A stretch of 64,000 nucleotides of DNA from Planctomycetota bacterium (GCA_029259945.1 JAJDEF010000031.1:62001-126000); one strand, 5' to 3'; numbered from the stretch's first letter, positions 43,134 to 53,420 are shown. Made by a program: numbers and translations. The notes: generated by a model from the letters alone, not told the origin.

Positions 43134-43599
43134 GAAATGATTTTGTATTGCTACTATTTTACCACAGATAACCCTCTGGCAGCCAGTCAATCTTCCTTCC
43201 TTCATCATTCAAACCACGTTCTGATGAAACTGCTTAATCTGGATTGAACCTTCTTGAGTATATGCAAAACACCCCATACTGAACTTTGCTTGACACGGCA
43301 GTTGTTCAGTGGCACGGCAAGAAAAAAACTCACGGCAATGAAAGGTTCAGAATGCTTCAATCGGGCGAGAGAGAAAGATTTTGCGATCAAAACACGGGTA
43401 AACAACATGCACGTTATGTTTACCCAAGGGTGGCTTTTCCGCTACCGCAAGCGGTTTCTGTTAGTCAAGTTATCGCTTGAGCCAATAATCAGGGCTACTG
43501 ATGTCGAGAAACACGCGGACGAACCACTTAACCAATCTCCAAATTGGTCGCATGAGAGCGAGATACCAATGCCAAAACATCCGTAGGAAGTTCATGTTT
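43134..43599. other. 466-bp gap, no supported gene
   Basis: A/T-richer than its surroundings. Open frames here show no recognisable features. It probably holds the promoter for the 43133-41620 unit. Confidence 0.4.
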
Positions 43600-44757
43600 T
43601 TACTTTTCAAACCGGAGGACCAAAGATTCTACCTGTCCAAAGGAAAGATCCGTTTGCCCGCGTTTAAGCAAATCTTTCGTGATGTCCAGCCGGTAGCTAC
43701 CGACAAAATCATTGGAAAACGCATCGTCGTCATAGACCGAGATTTCAATGGTTTGTCCAGGTTTAGCGCGAACTGACATTTCATCGTACGTGTTGAAATA
43801 AGAATTCTTGACAACGCTTGCCTTGAAACTGTCTCCACCGAACGTCTTTACTTTGAGTCGAACGATGAGATCAGGAGCACCCTTTCCGGAGTCCCAATGC
43901 TTGCCATTGCTTTTGCGAGCGGCAACATCGATGCTTTCCAGGTAAACCCGATACGCGTTCTTGGCTCTCGCCTTCTTAATTGCCGACACGACCGGTTTGA
44001 CATTTTCGTCATAGGCTTCAGCAATATCATTGACATCCTCGGCAAGCTGAATGAATTGATCAAAAAGTTGGTCGGCGTTTGACCGCCCACCATTGATAAC
44101 TGGCTTGGCAGCCACGTGTCTATTCGGAGCAAAATCTTGCGGATTAAGCTGAACGATTGTTCCTTGGCCTGGAGAATAGTAGGCAACCCAACACTCGCCC
44201 TCCGAGGGATAGGTTCGATTGTTCATTCTGACCTGATACAAGAATTTGCTGGCGTAGACCCTTTCTTTTCCGGCCAAGAGGGAGGCGGACTCCTTGGGCG
44301 AGAAGGACCAAGTGGAGTTGCGTTTCCGTTTTTCCCCGTTTTCGTCAAACCAGTATCCCGGAACCATGATTTCAAGCTGCGAGGCCGTCCGATTCCGAAC
44401 CCTTACTCCATGTAATTTCGGTACGGGAGCCGGCTTGGCACCAATACTCCGGTTGATATCGGCTAGCTTGGAACGTTCTGTTTCACAGATCGCTCTCAGC
44501 TTTTCTCTTTTCTCGACTGTCATGAGTGGCAACTGTTCAATCCACTTCAAACGTTCGCCCGGCCGCGTCATCGACTCAGATCCCGCGATGAGCTGAACAA
44601 GCGAAAGCGGCTCTGTTCGTTTTTTCGTAGTGTTTTGCCCATAGGCTGATTGACAGCAGAGGAATCCGGCGAAAACCATGATCGCGAGTAACAAGGGCAG
44701 TAGCACAGAGTGCTTTCCCTGGCACAGCACTAACCGGTGGGACAAGATGTTCTTCAT
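43600..44757 (-). CDS. secreted protein with C-terminal C2-like domain
   Basis: A 385-aa protein with a signal peptide (LLPLLLAIMVFAGFLCCQSAYG, cut before QNTTKK; a CC pair makes a lipoprotein possible). The N-terminal region is helical; the middle has GVRVRNRTASQLEIMVPGYW, strand-rich. The last 120 residues resemble a C2 domain: DLIVRLKVKTFGGDSFKASV, EISVYDDDAFSNDFVGSYRLDI with an Asp cluster that could bind Ca2+. Role unknown; perhaps surface adhesion or lipid contact. Confidence 0.6.
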   Translation of the reverse strand: MKNILSHRLVLCQGKHSVLLPLLLAIMVFAGFLCCQSAYGQNTTKKRTEPLSLVQLIAGSESMTRPGERLKWIEQLPLMTVEKREKLRAICETERSKLADINRSIGAKPAPVPKLHGVRVRNRTASQLEIMVPGYWFDENGEKRKRNSTWSFSPKESASLLAGKERVYASKFLYQVRMNNRTYPSEGECWVAYYSPGQGTIVQLNPQDFAPNRHVAAKPVINGGRSNADQLFDQFIQLAEDVNDIAEAYDENVKPVVSAIKKARAKNAYRVYLESIDVAARKSNGKHWDSGKGAPDLIVRLKVKTFGGDSFKASVVKNSYFNTYDEMSVRAKPGQTIEISVYDDDAFSNDFVGSYRLDITKDLLKRGQTDLSFGQVESLVLRFEK

Positions 44758-45388
44758 GATTCGTGGACCTTACATGGCAAGAGGAGAGCGATTTCGAAAA
44801 GGGGCGAACGAGTTCCGTCAGATCATTGCGGTGAAAGGACGAACTTATTTCGCAAACTCCCATCTATCAGAAAGCAGACCGTCTGTCACCTAGCCAATAG
44901 ATCAGAAGTTTTGTTTCTTGAGGCCTGCGCGGCAAGCAATGCGCATGAGGCAAATTGGGTTACAAAACAAGATCGCCCAAATGAAAACTTTGCCGCTTGG
45001 GCAAGCCGCTTAGTTTGTGATGATTGTTCACAACGCGAGCACAACTTTTTCTTGTTCCTTGAGTGCTATGTACTCTACGCCCCTACAACGAACAGACCAT
45101 TTTCATTAGGTTGAGTCTTGCCAGTATTCTCTGGCTTCAGGATTCCAAAATGCCTTGTGCGACTCTTTCGCAAGCATTGCGGCCGATCAGCAAGGCAGCC
45201 GACTATTGATCTCAGCCAGTTTGCCGTCTTGTTTCGGCCATTCACCTAGAGGATTTGCTTGTAGTTCGCGGTTTGTGACTGCGTTTCGCAGAATAAGATG
45301 TCGATTTCATGGCTTCAGATTCAAATATCTGACAATCGAGGTAGCACTTGGCGTACACATTCGTCGTCTTCTGGTGAGGAAAATCGCA
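44758..45388. other. 631-bp gap between divergent envelope genes
   Basis: An open frame extends upstream of the next gene through part of this stretch, but its translation has no export or family features, so I treat it as non-coding. It should hold the promoters of the 44757 (minus) and 45389 (plus) genes. Confidence 0.4.
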
Positions 45389-47089
45389 GTGAGCAAAACC
45401 GATGACGAAGGGAAAGTCTTCGCGGTAGTCGTCATGAGCGGCCTGCTGATCTGGCTTGCTGTCTGGGCGATCGGTGCGCTGGTAGCCTATTCGACATCTT
45501 TCTACGACTATTTGTCGTCACTGAGCGGTACACCTTGGTGGTTGGTTCCTGTGGCGACTTTATTGGCTCTTGTGCTCGGTTTTACCTGCTACGGCCTTTA
45601 TCTCAAGGCTGGAACAGAGCGACCTCGACTGAAGATTTCTCATGTCTCTCAGTCGCTGGACAAGACCTTTTTCAAGGCGTTTTTATTGCTACTCACCATC
45701 GGCACGGGCACCGCCGTTGCTTACCACATGGGCGATAGCCCGGCGCTGCTCCGGTTTGAAAGCTACGAAGCAATGCAACGCTACCAAGACATTCAGGCTG
45801 CTGAATCTGCGAAGACCGCACGACTTGAGCGGCTAGCAAATGAGCCCTCTCCGGCTGAAAAGGAGACACTGAGGCTGGCCCGATTGGAGAAAGAAAGACA
45901 AGAAAAGGCTCGCGAAGCCCTGAAAGAGCGCGAAGAGGAAGAGGCCCAGCACAAAGCGAGGATCGAAGAAGAACAACGGGCTGAAGCAAGCAGGGTTGAG
46001 CGACAGGCGCGACACGAGCGGCGCCAGCAGCAAGATAAGTTGTTCGACGAACTCTTGGCGAAGCATGGGGGACGTAAGTCGATTCCCTATTACCAAGAAG
46101 CTCGGACAGTAGCCGAACAACTTGGCCTCTCGTCCCATTTTTACAAGTCCGAACAGGACGGCCTCAAGAAAAAGTACCAGCATGCCGTTCAAGCTGCCAA
46201 AGAAAAATACGGTTCACCCCAAGATGCTAGGTTTTACCGATCCTGCTATCTCGCCGCGATGGATATCCAGTGGCCTGAGGAAGCACTCGACCATCTTACC
46301 CTCTTGGAAACGAACCTCCCCAGCGAGGCGTCATGGGTTGCCTATCGCAAATCCGTGCTGCAATACAGTCACTTCGCACAGCTTGACAAGGCCTTGCAAT
46401 CAATTGATGCGGCGCTGCAGGCCGAACCGGATAATCCCGTCTATCACAACCTCAAGGGGATGTACCTGTGGAACCTTGGCAAGCTTAAGGAGTCGGCTGC
46501 CGAGTTTCATGCGGGCGATCACTACTTGAACGAGGAGATTCTTTACTATTTGATGAACGATGCAAGGTCCGTGTTTAAGCAGGCAGCCCGAAGACTCGAT
46601 TCTCCGCACGCCACGCGATACGCTTTCTACCGCTTGTGGTTCTACGCAGTCGCCAGACCCGAAACGCACCAGAAACTGGCATCTATTGAAGCGGAAGCCG
46701 GTGCCCATGCTGCTGCTTCCTTCTCGGAGGTCGTGGAGCTTGTACGCCCCCATGTCAATGAGTTGGGACTACTCCAGCAAACCCGACATGATCGGGTTGC
46801 CTACGAAAATTTTTGCCAAGAAAACAACCTTCGTCCCGGCATCTTGGAAACCATTTGGGCCGCTGCACTGGCTGCTGAGGGCAACTATGCCGCTGCACGG
46901 ATTTACGCTGAACGGGCCGTCGCGTTGATCGATGACGAAGCCCAAGCAGAAGTAGGGCAACACGTCGAACTCTACCGACGCAACCAGCCGCTACGCACCA
47001 AGGAACATACTCGTTTTCTGTTTCGGTACGGTTTGAAAGTACAGCTTCCTAACCTGTCGATTCCGCCGGTGCTTGCCAAACACCGATAA
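45389..47089 (+). CDS. membrane protein with coiled coil and TPR-like repeats
   Basis: A 566-aa protein from GTG 45389 (GAGG upstream). Three membrane helices come first (SGLLIWLAVWAIGALVAY, LVPVATLLALVLGFTCYGLY, AFLLLLTIGTGTAVAYHMG), then a Glu/Arg-rich coiled coil at about 145-210, then helical TPR-like repeats (ALQSIDAALQAEPDNPVYHN, LKGMYLWNLGKLKESAAEFH). It is the first gene of a string leading to the second VirD4-like ATPase, so may be a structural part of a DNA-transfer complex (inference). Confidence 0.6.
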   Translation: MSKTDDEGKVFAVVVMSGLLIWLAVWAIGALVAYSTSFYDYLSSLSGTPWWLVPVATLLALVLGFTCYGLYLKAGTERPRLKISHVSQSLDKTFFKAFLLLLTIGTGTAVAYHMGDSPALLRFESYEAMQRYQDIQAAESAKTARLERLANEPSPAEKETLRLARLEKERQEKAREALKEREEEEAQHKARIEEEQRAEASRVERQARHERRQQQDKLFDELLAKHGGRKSIPYYQEARTVAEQLGLSSHFYKSEQDGLKKKYQHAVQAAKEKYGSPQDARFYRSCYLAAMDIQWPEEALDHLTLLETNLPSEASWVAYRKSVLQYSHFAQLDKALQSIDAALQAEPDNPVYHNLKGMYLWNLGKLKESAAEFHAGDHYLNEEILYYLMNDARSVFKQAARRLDSPHATRYAFYRLWFYAVARPETHQKLASIEAEAGAHAAASFSEVVELVRPHVNELGLLQQTRHDRVAYENFCQENNLRPGILETIWAAALAAEGNYAAARIYAERAVALIDDEAQAEVGQHVELYRRNQPLRTKEHTRFLFRYGLKVQLPNLSIPPVLAKHR

Positions 47090-47111
47090 TTTTCTCACCT
47101 GAACCACCATC

Positions 47112-48683
47112 ATGAAATCTGCTCACCCAGCACCCTTTTATCGTTTGTTCTATGCCCAACTGTGGCTGCTTGCCGCGATTTTCTCGCTCTGGCTCCATTG
47201 GCATGTCATCGCTACCGGCAGCTATCTCACGCATGACTTTCCGCAGGGAGAGACGTGGTGGCATGTACTGGAGTGGGTGCTGCGGCTGACCGTCCTGCCT
47301 GTCCTCACATCGCTCTTGTTTGCTGCCGCTTCCTTCGTACTCGATCGCAAGATGTTTACCGGGCTCTCTCTCTTGGCAGGACCGGCGACTGTCGTGGCGC
47401 GGCTGCTCGTGTTCGAGACCACGACTTACCAGCAGTGGATCGTCGGCGGGGCGGCGGTTTTGGCAGGTGGCCACTACTTGTCCAAGATTCGTACCTATTG
47501 GGCCACGCTCATGTTTTGGATGAATCGATCGGCGCAGCGAGAACAGGTACTCAGCGAATATAACGACAACATTCGCTCGTTGGTCACCGCCCTGAGCGCA
47601 GCCCAAGAACACCTGCTCCCCGAAGAGCTTGCCGAGTTTCAATCGCTGAGCCCCGACGACGATGATTTTCACCACATCTTTGCGCCCTCGGTCGGGGAGG
47701 CCAAAGAGGAATTGCGTACCACCATCCAGCGGCTAAATCGATTCCTGAAGGTCGCCCATCGGCGTCGCGACGAGCCTCTCGCCCGTAGTCGCCGTACCCT
47801 CGAAAAACGGCGAACGCAACTGCGACCTCTCTATGAAGCGCACTGTAAGAAGAACCAGGAAAGCTATGGCAGGTACGTTTGGTCGCTGGGATATGACCTC
47901 TTTGAGCGGCAGCAGCCCACCGCCGACCAGTGGCGGCTGTTGAGCAGCGACAAGATCAATTTTTATGCAGATTCCGTGCAACAGTTTTTCGTCGATTCTG
48001 CCACCGAGACGGGCGGCGAAGCGGCCAACGTCAAAACTCGAACTGAAAACCTCCTGCGGGTCCATTACATGAAGCACGTGAAGCTGGTGGCACAACACTT
48101 CGACCGTAACCAGTTCAATGAGCTACTCGCCGAAGCCCGCGAGCTGGACGATGTGAAGGAGTACGTTGACCATATCCTCTCTATTCAAGATCGGATTTCG
48201 ATTCTCGCCATCCGCCAGCGACTTGTGAACTACTACCAAAAGTATGCCGTAGTGCTCGCAGAGCATCTGCCCCGGGATGAATTTGACCGTCAGCTTGACG
48301 AACTGATGAAACTTGATTTTCCACTGAAACTCGTCGAATCCCACGAAGAGGAATTGCGAGCGGTACTTGACAAGTTCACGGAGAAAACGCGAGAAGAAAT
48401 CGAACGTTGCCAAGAACTGGTCGAAGAGCAGCGTCGTCAAAAACAGCAAGTACGGTTCGAGACCGCGTTGCCACCCAATCTCCAGAGATTGCAGTACCTC
48501 ACTGCGGAAATCGAAGAGGCTGATCGAGCTCCTATGACACCCACCGATCGGCATGATTACATTACCGATTGCCGGCGTGAAATGGACCTTGTCGAAAGTC
48601 AGTTGTCGGTCTTCCGTGAGGAAGATCCCGAACTGTTTGATGAGGTTCGCAGCCAACTGGAGCAGCCAGTGGTCGCGGCCTAA
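47112..48683 (+). CDS. membrane protein with long helical cytoplasmic domain
   Basis: A 523-aa protein. Four membrane helices in the first 145 residues (LFYAQLWLLAAIFSLWLH, LEWVLRLTVLPVLTSLLF, LSLLAGPATVVARLLVF, IVGGAAVLAGGHYL) precede about 370 residues of charged helix, some coiled coil (REEIERCQELVEEQRRQKQQ). Unassigned. The short gap and same strand as its neighbours suggest one operon (45389-52394). Confidence 0.6.
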   Translation: MKSAHPAPFYRLFYAQLWLLAAIFSLWLHWHVIATGSYLTHDFPQGETWWHVLEWVLRLTVLPVLTSLLFAAASFVLDRKMFTGLSLLAGPATVVARLLVFETTTYQQWIVGGAAVLAGGHYLSKIRTYWATLMFWMNRSAQREQVLSEYNDNIRSLVTALSAAQEHLLPEELAEFQSLSPDDDDFHHIFAPSVGEAKEELRTTIQRLNRFLKVAHRRRDEPLARSRRTLEKRRTQLRPLYEAHCKKNQESYGRYVWSLGYDLFERQQPTADQWRLLSSDKINFYADSVQQFFVDSATETGGEAANVKTRTENLLRVHYMKHVKLVAQHFDRNQFNELLAEARELDDVKEYVDHILSIQDRISILAIRQRLVNYYQKYAVVLAEHLPRDEFDRQLDELMKLDFPLKLVESHEEELRAVLDKFTEKTREEIERCQELVEEQRRQKQQVRFETALPPNLQRLQYLTAEIEEADRAPMTPTDRHDYITDCRREMDLVESQLSVFREEDPELFDEVRSQLEQPVVAA

Positions 48684-48713
48684 GTGGCCATATAACCAGA
48701 AAGGGTGTATTAT

Positions 48714-49415
48714 ATGTCCACTTCCCCACTCCGTATGTCTGCCGAGTATTCTTCTCACCAACATCAAAACGTCTATATCCTCCCTTCCTCCGATCTGGAG
48801 CAGCTGCGCCAGTACATTGACAAGTTTGTGCTGATTGTCACCCAATCGCAATCCGAATCGCAGCGCGAACTTGCCTCCTTCGAAGCTACCCGAAGCACTG
48901 AATGGCAGAAAAGTGCTCTGGAACAAAAGTGCCGTATCTTGGCGTGCTATCGACAGCAGCTTACTTCCTTGCAGCACAATCCGTATCCCACCGTCGAGGA
49001 TTTTTCCAATCTGACGACGATTCTCGACGGACTCGCTTTGCAGAGCGCTGAACGTCTTCACCAAGTGAGCCGTTCAACTGATACAACTACCGAAGAGATC
49101 AGTAAAGCCCAAGAGCAGTACATGGAATTGGCAACAGCAATCACCAGTCCCGGCTACTCGGTGATCTTGAAAGACCCAGCCAATCCGATGCAGGCTGTTC
49201 CTGAAGTTACCGCAGAATCTGGTATTGCGGGAATCGATCGATTGGATGGTGCTTCGCACCAATTACGTGAGCAGTTTTCAGCGAGGATTGCGGAACTACT
49301 ATCTCCAGTGACTCAGCAACCGTCTGCGGACACATCAGCAGCGACAACTCCGATGCCGGATGATGCACCCAATGGCCCACTGCCTCGCATCTATCCCCCT
49401 TCACAGCAAACCTAA
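48714..49415 (+). CDS. helical coiled-coil protein of the transfer-like operon
   Basis: A 233-aa soluble protein (start ATG 48714; GTG 48705 is also possible and has AAAGG upstream). It is mainly helical, with a Pro/Thr-rich C-terminus. Unassigned; sits 21 bp before the VirD4-like gene. Confidence 0.55.
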   Translation: MSTSPLRMSAEYSSHQHQNVYILPSSDLEQLRQYIDKFVLIVTQSQSESQRELASFEATRSTEWQKSALEQKCRILACYRQQLTSLQHNPYPTVEDFSNLTTILDGLALQSAERLHQVSRSTDTTTEEISKAQEQYMELATAITSPGYSVILKDPANPMQAVPEVTAESGIAGIDRLDGASHQLREQFSARIAELLSPVTQQPSADTSAATTPMPDDAPNGPLPRIYPPSQQT

Positions 49416-49436
49416 TAATCTCTTGGAGCGCCGACC

Positions 49437-51521
49437 ATGGCCCTGGAAAACAACCGACGATTCCTATTGCGGCAAGAGATTCGCCGTACCCAACCGTATC
49501 ACATCGGGCATCCCCTCTCGGCCGACAAGTTTGAGCACAATAAGCTGGAGCTTCAAACGGACACTTGGATGATGGTGGAGGATCCGCTACTGCGTCGCCA
49601 CATGGCCTTCATGGGAACTAGCGGCAGCGGTAAGAGCAAGCTCATCGAATCGCTCTGTCGGCACCTGATCGATACTCAAAACGGATTTACGTTTATCGAT
49701 CCCCATGGCGACACGGCCCAGGCTGTGGCTGATTACGCGGCCAAGATCGCCCGAGAAAAGGGTGACGACTATATCCTGCCCCGCTTTCACTATCTTAAAC
49801 CTTCGCGTGATTGGCTCTTTTCACTGGACCCGTTTCATAGCGCTGAGGAGTCATTACCGGAGAACGTTGATCCAGAGTTTGCCCAGGAACTGGATATCGA
49901 CAATCAGGCCCAAGAGATGGCCGATGTGCTCCTGCGCCGTTTTGCCCAACAAGACAAGGAAGTGATGCGACGGCTTTCGCATTGGCTCGAAAACGCCCTG
50001 GTGGCCGTCTCTACGCCCAATTGCAAAGGCCAAAAACTCGCCTTCAGCGACATCTTGGCCGTGCTCGACTCTTCCGATACCGATCTACCTCGCATACTCC
50101 ATGCCATCAATGATCGACTGCCGCGTAAGGTTCGTCACCGCTATGACTTCTTTCAATCGATCAAAGACCCTCTCAAGCGTGAGCAATATATCGAGTCGAC
50201 AATCAACAACGTGCGGGCCTTCCTAAAAAACATGCCTGAGTTGATTTTTGGCCGGCAGGCGCCGAGTATCGATTTTGCCGAGGCGATTCGCAATCGCCAC
50301 TGTGTGGTGGTCAATCTTCGTGCCACGCGCCAAGGGATCAACGAACGGGCCGCCATGGCGATCGCTGATTTCGTGATCCACAAAGTAAAGCATGCTTGTC
50401 GGGAGAACGATGAAGCCAACCGACGTGTGCCGCATCACCTCATTGTCGATGAAGCGAGCATCTACCTTGCGGAAGATCTGGGGCATTTTCTGGATCAGGC
50501 CCGCAAGTGGAAATTGAGCGTCTGCCTCTCATCGCAGCGCCTCGGGCAGTTCGATCGGGGCGACGTAAAAGTGAGTCCCACGGTGATGGCCGAATCAGGC
50601 CTGTTTGTGTCGTTCCGGCAGAAAGACCTCGAAGAGGTACAAAACCTGGGCAAGTTTTTTGCGTACCCTAACTACAACCTGAAGGAACGCACTTCGAGAA
50701 CCCAGGTACCGGACAAAGATTTTGACCGATTGGTTCCGATTACCGATACTTCCACCAGCAAGCAGCACGTCGAGTCGACCGGTACTTCCGCTGCGCACAC
50801 CGACGGCAAGAGCCACGTCGAGGGTAGTTCTCACTCCGAAGGCATTTCAACCGCTACCGGCAAGAATCGCAACACAGGCTCCAGTGTCTCTACCAACCAG
50901 CACTATACACACGTTGATGTCGGAGGGATGCAGGTTCTGATGCCCGTGTCAGGATCAGGCGAATCTACTTTCCAGGGGAGCGGCGATTCCGATTCTACTA
51001 GCCGCAGCCAGTCCCACGGCACGATTGACGCCAATTCCACGATGGAGGCCGATACTACCGGCACGATGAAATCGGAGAGCCACGGCGAGTCGGCAACCGT
51101 CACGCTAAAGAATTCACTCGTTGCCGGTACCAGCGAGAAGTGGGACCCGACGGGACAGCCGGAACTCGCTATTCCCTATCAGGACGCCATGCACGAACGG
51201 CTGCTTACCTGTCTTCCCGATCGAATCGCCTTCTTGCGTACCAAAATTGATGGCATCGAGCAATCGATTCTGTTTCGTACTCCCGATATCGTGCCACCGA
51301 TTGAGAATCCGGAGGAAGCGTCACGAGCACTTGACGAGTTCTTGGAGCGACTTTACAAGTCGAAGGACTATATGTTTCGTCCAACCAGTCTCGACAAGGC
51401 GACTGCCCGTCGACGCAAAAAATTCCTAGACCACGGCGAGCAGTCCCCTTCTTCATCACCTCCGAAACCAATGCACGGAAAACTACCCGAAAAGCCTGAC
51501 GATTCTCCTGATGGGTTCTAG
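49437..51521 (+). CDS. VirD4/TraG-like DNA-translocating ATPase, copy 2
   Basis: A 694-aa protein. Walker A MGTSGSGKSKL (59-69), FIDPHGDTAQAV, Walker B HLIVDEASIYL, LSSQRLGQFD (sensor). Between the ATPase core and the C-terminus (about residues 435-560) is a low-complexity linker very rich in Ser, Thr, Gly and His (e.g. HVEGSSHSEGIST). The C-terminal 130 residues resume a folded region (PELAIPYQDAMHERLLTCL). It has no membrane anchor of its own. It probably moves DNA, with the upstream membrane proteins as anchors. It is only distantly similar to copy 1 at 24213. Confidence 0.78.
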   Translation: MALENNRRFLLRQEIRRTQPYHIGHPLSADKFEHNKLELQTDTWMMVEDPLLRRHMAFMGTSGSGKSKLIESLCRHLIDTQNGFTFIDPHGDTAQAVADYAAKIAREKGDDYILPRFHYLKPSRDWLFSLDPFHSAEESLPENVDPEFAQELDIDNQAQEMADVLLRRFAQQDKEVMRRLSHWLENALVAVSTPNCKGQKLAFSDILAVLDSSDTDLPRILHAINDRLPRKVRHRYDFFQSIKDPLKREQYIESTINNVRAFLKNMPELIFGRQAPSIDFAEAIRNRHCVVVNLRATRQGINERAAMAIADFVIHKVKHACRENDEANRRVPHHLIVDEASIYLAEDLGHFLDQARKWKLSVCLSSQRLGQFDRGDVKVSPTVMAESGLFVSFRQKDLEEVQNLGKFFAYPNYNLKERTSRTQVPDKDFDRLVPITDTSTSKQHVESTGTSAAHTDGKSHVEGSSHSEGISTATGKNRNTGSSVSTNQHYTHVDVGGMQVLMPVSGSGESTFQGSGDSDSTSRSQSHGTIDANSTMEADTTGTMKSESHGESATVTLKNSLVAGTSEKWDPTGQPELAIPYQDAMHERLLTCLPDRIAFLRTKIDGIEQSILFRTPDIVPPIENPEEASRALDEFLERLYKSKDYMFRPTSLDKATARRRKKFLDHGEQSPSSSPPKPMHGKLPEKPDDSPDGF

Positions 51522-51545
51522 AGCAGCCTACTACCAAGTGATTCC

Positions 51546-52394
51546 ATGATTCTCACCGAACGTGACCAACCGCTACTTGAATATCTGGCCCGTTACTACC
51601 TGCTAACGGCTGGGCAGGTACACAGGCTTTGCTACGCGGATAGTACCAGTCGCGTAGCTCGTCGTCGCTGTAGTAAGCTCGTGAGCGCCAACTACATCCA
51701 TCGCTACCCAAAAAAGCATGACGACCGTAAACCGCCTGTCTATTATCTGGCGGACAAAGGAAAAGAGTGGCTGGCCGACTACTATGACGACGACCGCTAT
51801 CTGGCGAAGCCGACCAAACTGCTTTGCCGTAGTGAGCATGTGCCGCATACGGTAGCGGTGGGAGATTTTCTGCATGTCCTTTACCAGGCGGCTAGTAAGC
51901 AGAACGACATAAAGATGCTTTCCTGCTTTCATGAGTTTGAGCCGATCAATGCTTCAGAAGCAGGTGCTAAGTCGAAACGTTTTTATACGCAGCTGCGCGA
52001 TGCGCCACGGCTGATCTGCGACCCGGACGCAGGGGTGCTCTTTGAACGAGGCGAGCACCGGGTTGTCTACTATATTGAGCGGGAAATGGGGAACACCGGT
52101 TCGACCGTGGTACCCAAGAAAAAGTCGCCCGGCTACGAGGAACTCGACGCACGCGGCTTGTTTCGTGAGCACTTTCCGGCTACGACTTGGGACCATTTTT
52201 TTGTACTGTTTATCTGCCCGACGGCCAGGTGGCGGGACCGTTTTATGCAGCATGCGGCTGCTACCAGCAGCCAGGTCGTGACGCGATGGAAAGCGATTGC
52301 CGTAGAGGACGCGACTCCCGAGCGACTACTCTTCGAGCCAGTTGTACGGCAGCTGGGCGAAGAAAACTTACTACCCTTGATCCCGCCCCAATGA
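51546..52394 (+). CDS. replication-relaxation family winged-helix protein, copy 2
   Basis: A 282-aa protein. Winged helix (LTERDQPLLEYLARYYLLTAG, RRRCSKLVSANYIHRY, VYYLADKGKEWL) and the second domain (RLICDPDAGVLFERG, VVYYIEREMGNTG) match the family of the 22993 product. It follows the second VirD4-like ATPase by 24 bp, reversing the order seen for copy 1. Confidence 0.72.
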   Translation: MILTERDQPLLEYLARYYLLTAGQVHRLCYADSTSRVARRRCSKLVSANYIHRYPKKHDDRKPPVYYLADKGKEWLADYYDDDRYLAKPTKLLCRSEHVPHTVAVGDFLHVLYQAASKQNDIKMLSCFHEFEPINASEAGAKSKRFYTQLRDAPRLICDPDAGVLFERGEHRVVYYIEREMGNTGSTVVPKKKSPGYEELDARGLFREHFPATTWDHFFVLFICPTARWRDRFMQHAAATSSQVVTRWKAIAVEDATPERLLFEPVVRQLGEENLLPLIPPQ

Positions 52395-52752
52395 TTTTTC
52401 TCTCTTGGGGTGTTTTAATGAGGCGCATGCCGTCCGCCCCCGTGTCCACCGGCGGACGGTGTTTCGGATACCCTCTGTTTGTTGTAAGTTGTTTCCTACC
52501 AGCAGATATGGGGTGCAAGGGGCGGCTTCGCCAACCCCTTGCTCTTCTACGATCCGGTCTCAACCACGAGCTGTCTGGTGTTGCTCGTGGGAGGCCGGAC
52601 GCAGCGGACGTTCTTTGTCGTTGCGCTATGCTTCACTCCGCAGACCTCCCTTGCTATCGCAGAAGAGCAAGGGCTTCGCTCAGTCTCTCCGCCCCTGCAC
52701 CCCAGTCTTCTCCTACGTCGAAGACACTGCCGGTCGCCAGGGCGACCGTCCG
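52395..52752. other. 358-bp non-coding stretch with hairpins
   Basis: No supported gene. It has a perfect stem GCAAGGGG (52515-52522) / CCCCTTGC (52535-52542) enclosing GGC-ttc-GCC, and other C/G-rich repeats; open frames through it look spurious. It may be a terminator or a second structured locus. Confidence 0.45.
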
Positions 52753-53160
52753 CTATCTGCCTTCCTTCCCTGTTGGTGTTGGTTGTTTGTCTGTTGGTTG
52801 TTTCACAAGGCCCAGCTCGGCTACCGCCTCCTTGAAGCGCAGTGCATAGCCAACCTTAGAAAACCCTCTACTAGCCAGCTGCTTGGCGACCGACGACTTT
52901 AGCTCTTCAAGGGCCAGTTGACCATGTTGCCTTACTACCGCAGTGATGATCCCTTTGACGTCTTCACGTGTGGGCGCTTTCTTGCCGCCAGTACGTCGCT
53001 TGTTTGCTTTCGGTTGCAATGCTTTCTTGGCCGCTTGCACGCGGGCTAGCTCCCCTTCGGTTTTAGACTGGAGGGTGCGCAACTTGTCGAGCGAAGCGGC
53101 TAGCGAGGCTTCCTCGCTTTGTAGTTGCTCGATAATCGTTACTACATTGGTATCTGCCAT
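52753..53160 (-). CDS. coiled-coil plus winged-helix small protein
   Basis: A 135-aa protein. The N-terminal 55 residues form a coiled coil (EEASLAASLDKLRTLQSKTEG), then a basic linker, and a C-terminal wHTH-like region (TREDVKGIITAVVRQHGQLALEELKSSV). AGGA precedes the ATG, one of the few element genes with a Shine-Dalgarno. Likely a DNA-binding protein. Confidence 0.55.
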   Translation of the reverse strand: MADTNVVTIIEQLQSEEASLAASLDKLRTLQSKTEGELARVQAAKKALQPKANKRRTGGKKAPTREDVKGIITAVVRQHGQLALEELKSSVAKQLASRGFSKVGYALRFKEAVAELGLVKQPTDKQPTPTGKEGR

Positions 53161-53420
53161 GAGTGGGTTCCTCTTACTACTTGCGTTACTACATCCGCCA
53201 TAATCTCGGTATCACTCAAATCTATCCCGGTCTTCCTAGTACGACCAGTTGTCCGCACCCCTGTCCTCCCCCCAAGGTGGGGCTGTTTTCTAAAAATAGT
53301 TTGGTGATAATTGTGGGTGCTCACTATCGATTCCTTACTAGGCGTCGACTCGGTGCCGCTAATTTGACGATGATGGGCTGCTCACTGTGATGAGCATTTT
53401 GTTTACTACCCCAATTCACC

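Noticed and set aside
43254-43586. Open frame of about 110 codons
   Set aside because: No family features, no ribosome-binding site, low-information sequence in a gap expected to hold a promoter.
45155-45388. N-terminal extension of the membrane/TPR protein
   Set aside because: Extension lacks signal features; GTG 45389 has a ribosome-binding site and directly precedes the membrane helices.
52405-52902. Overlapping open frames after the second replication-relaxation gene
   Set aside because: Several frames stay open here because of G/C-rich repeats; none matches a family and one runs antisense into a supported gene.
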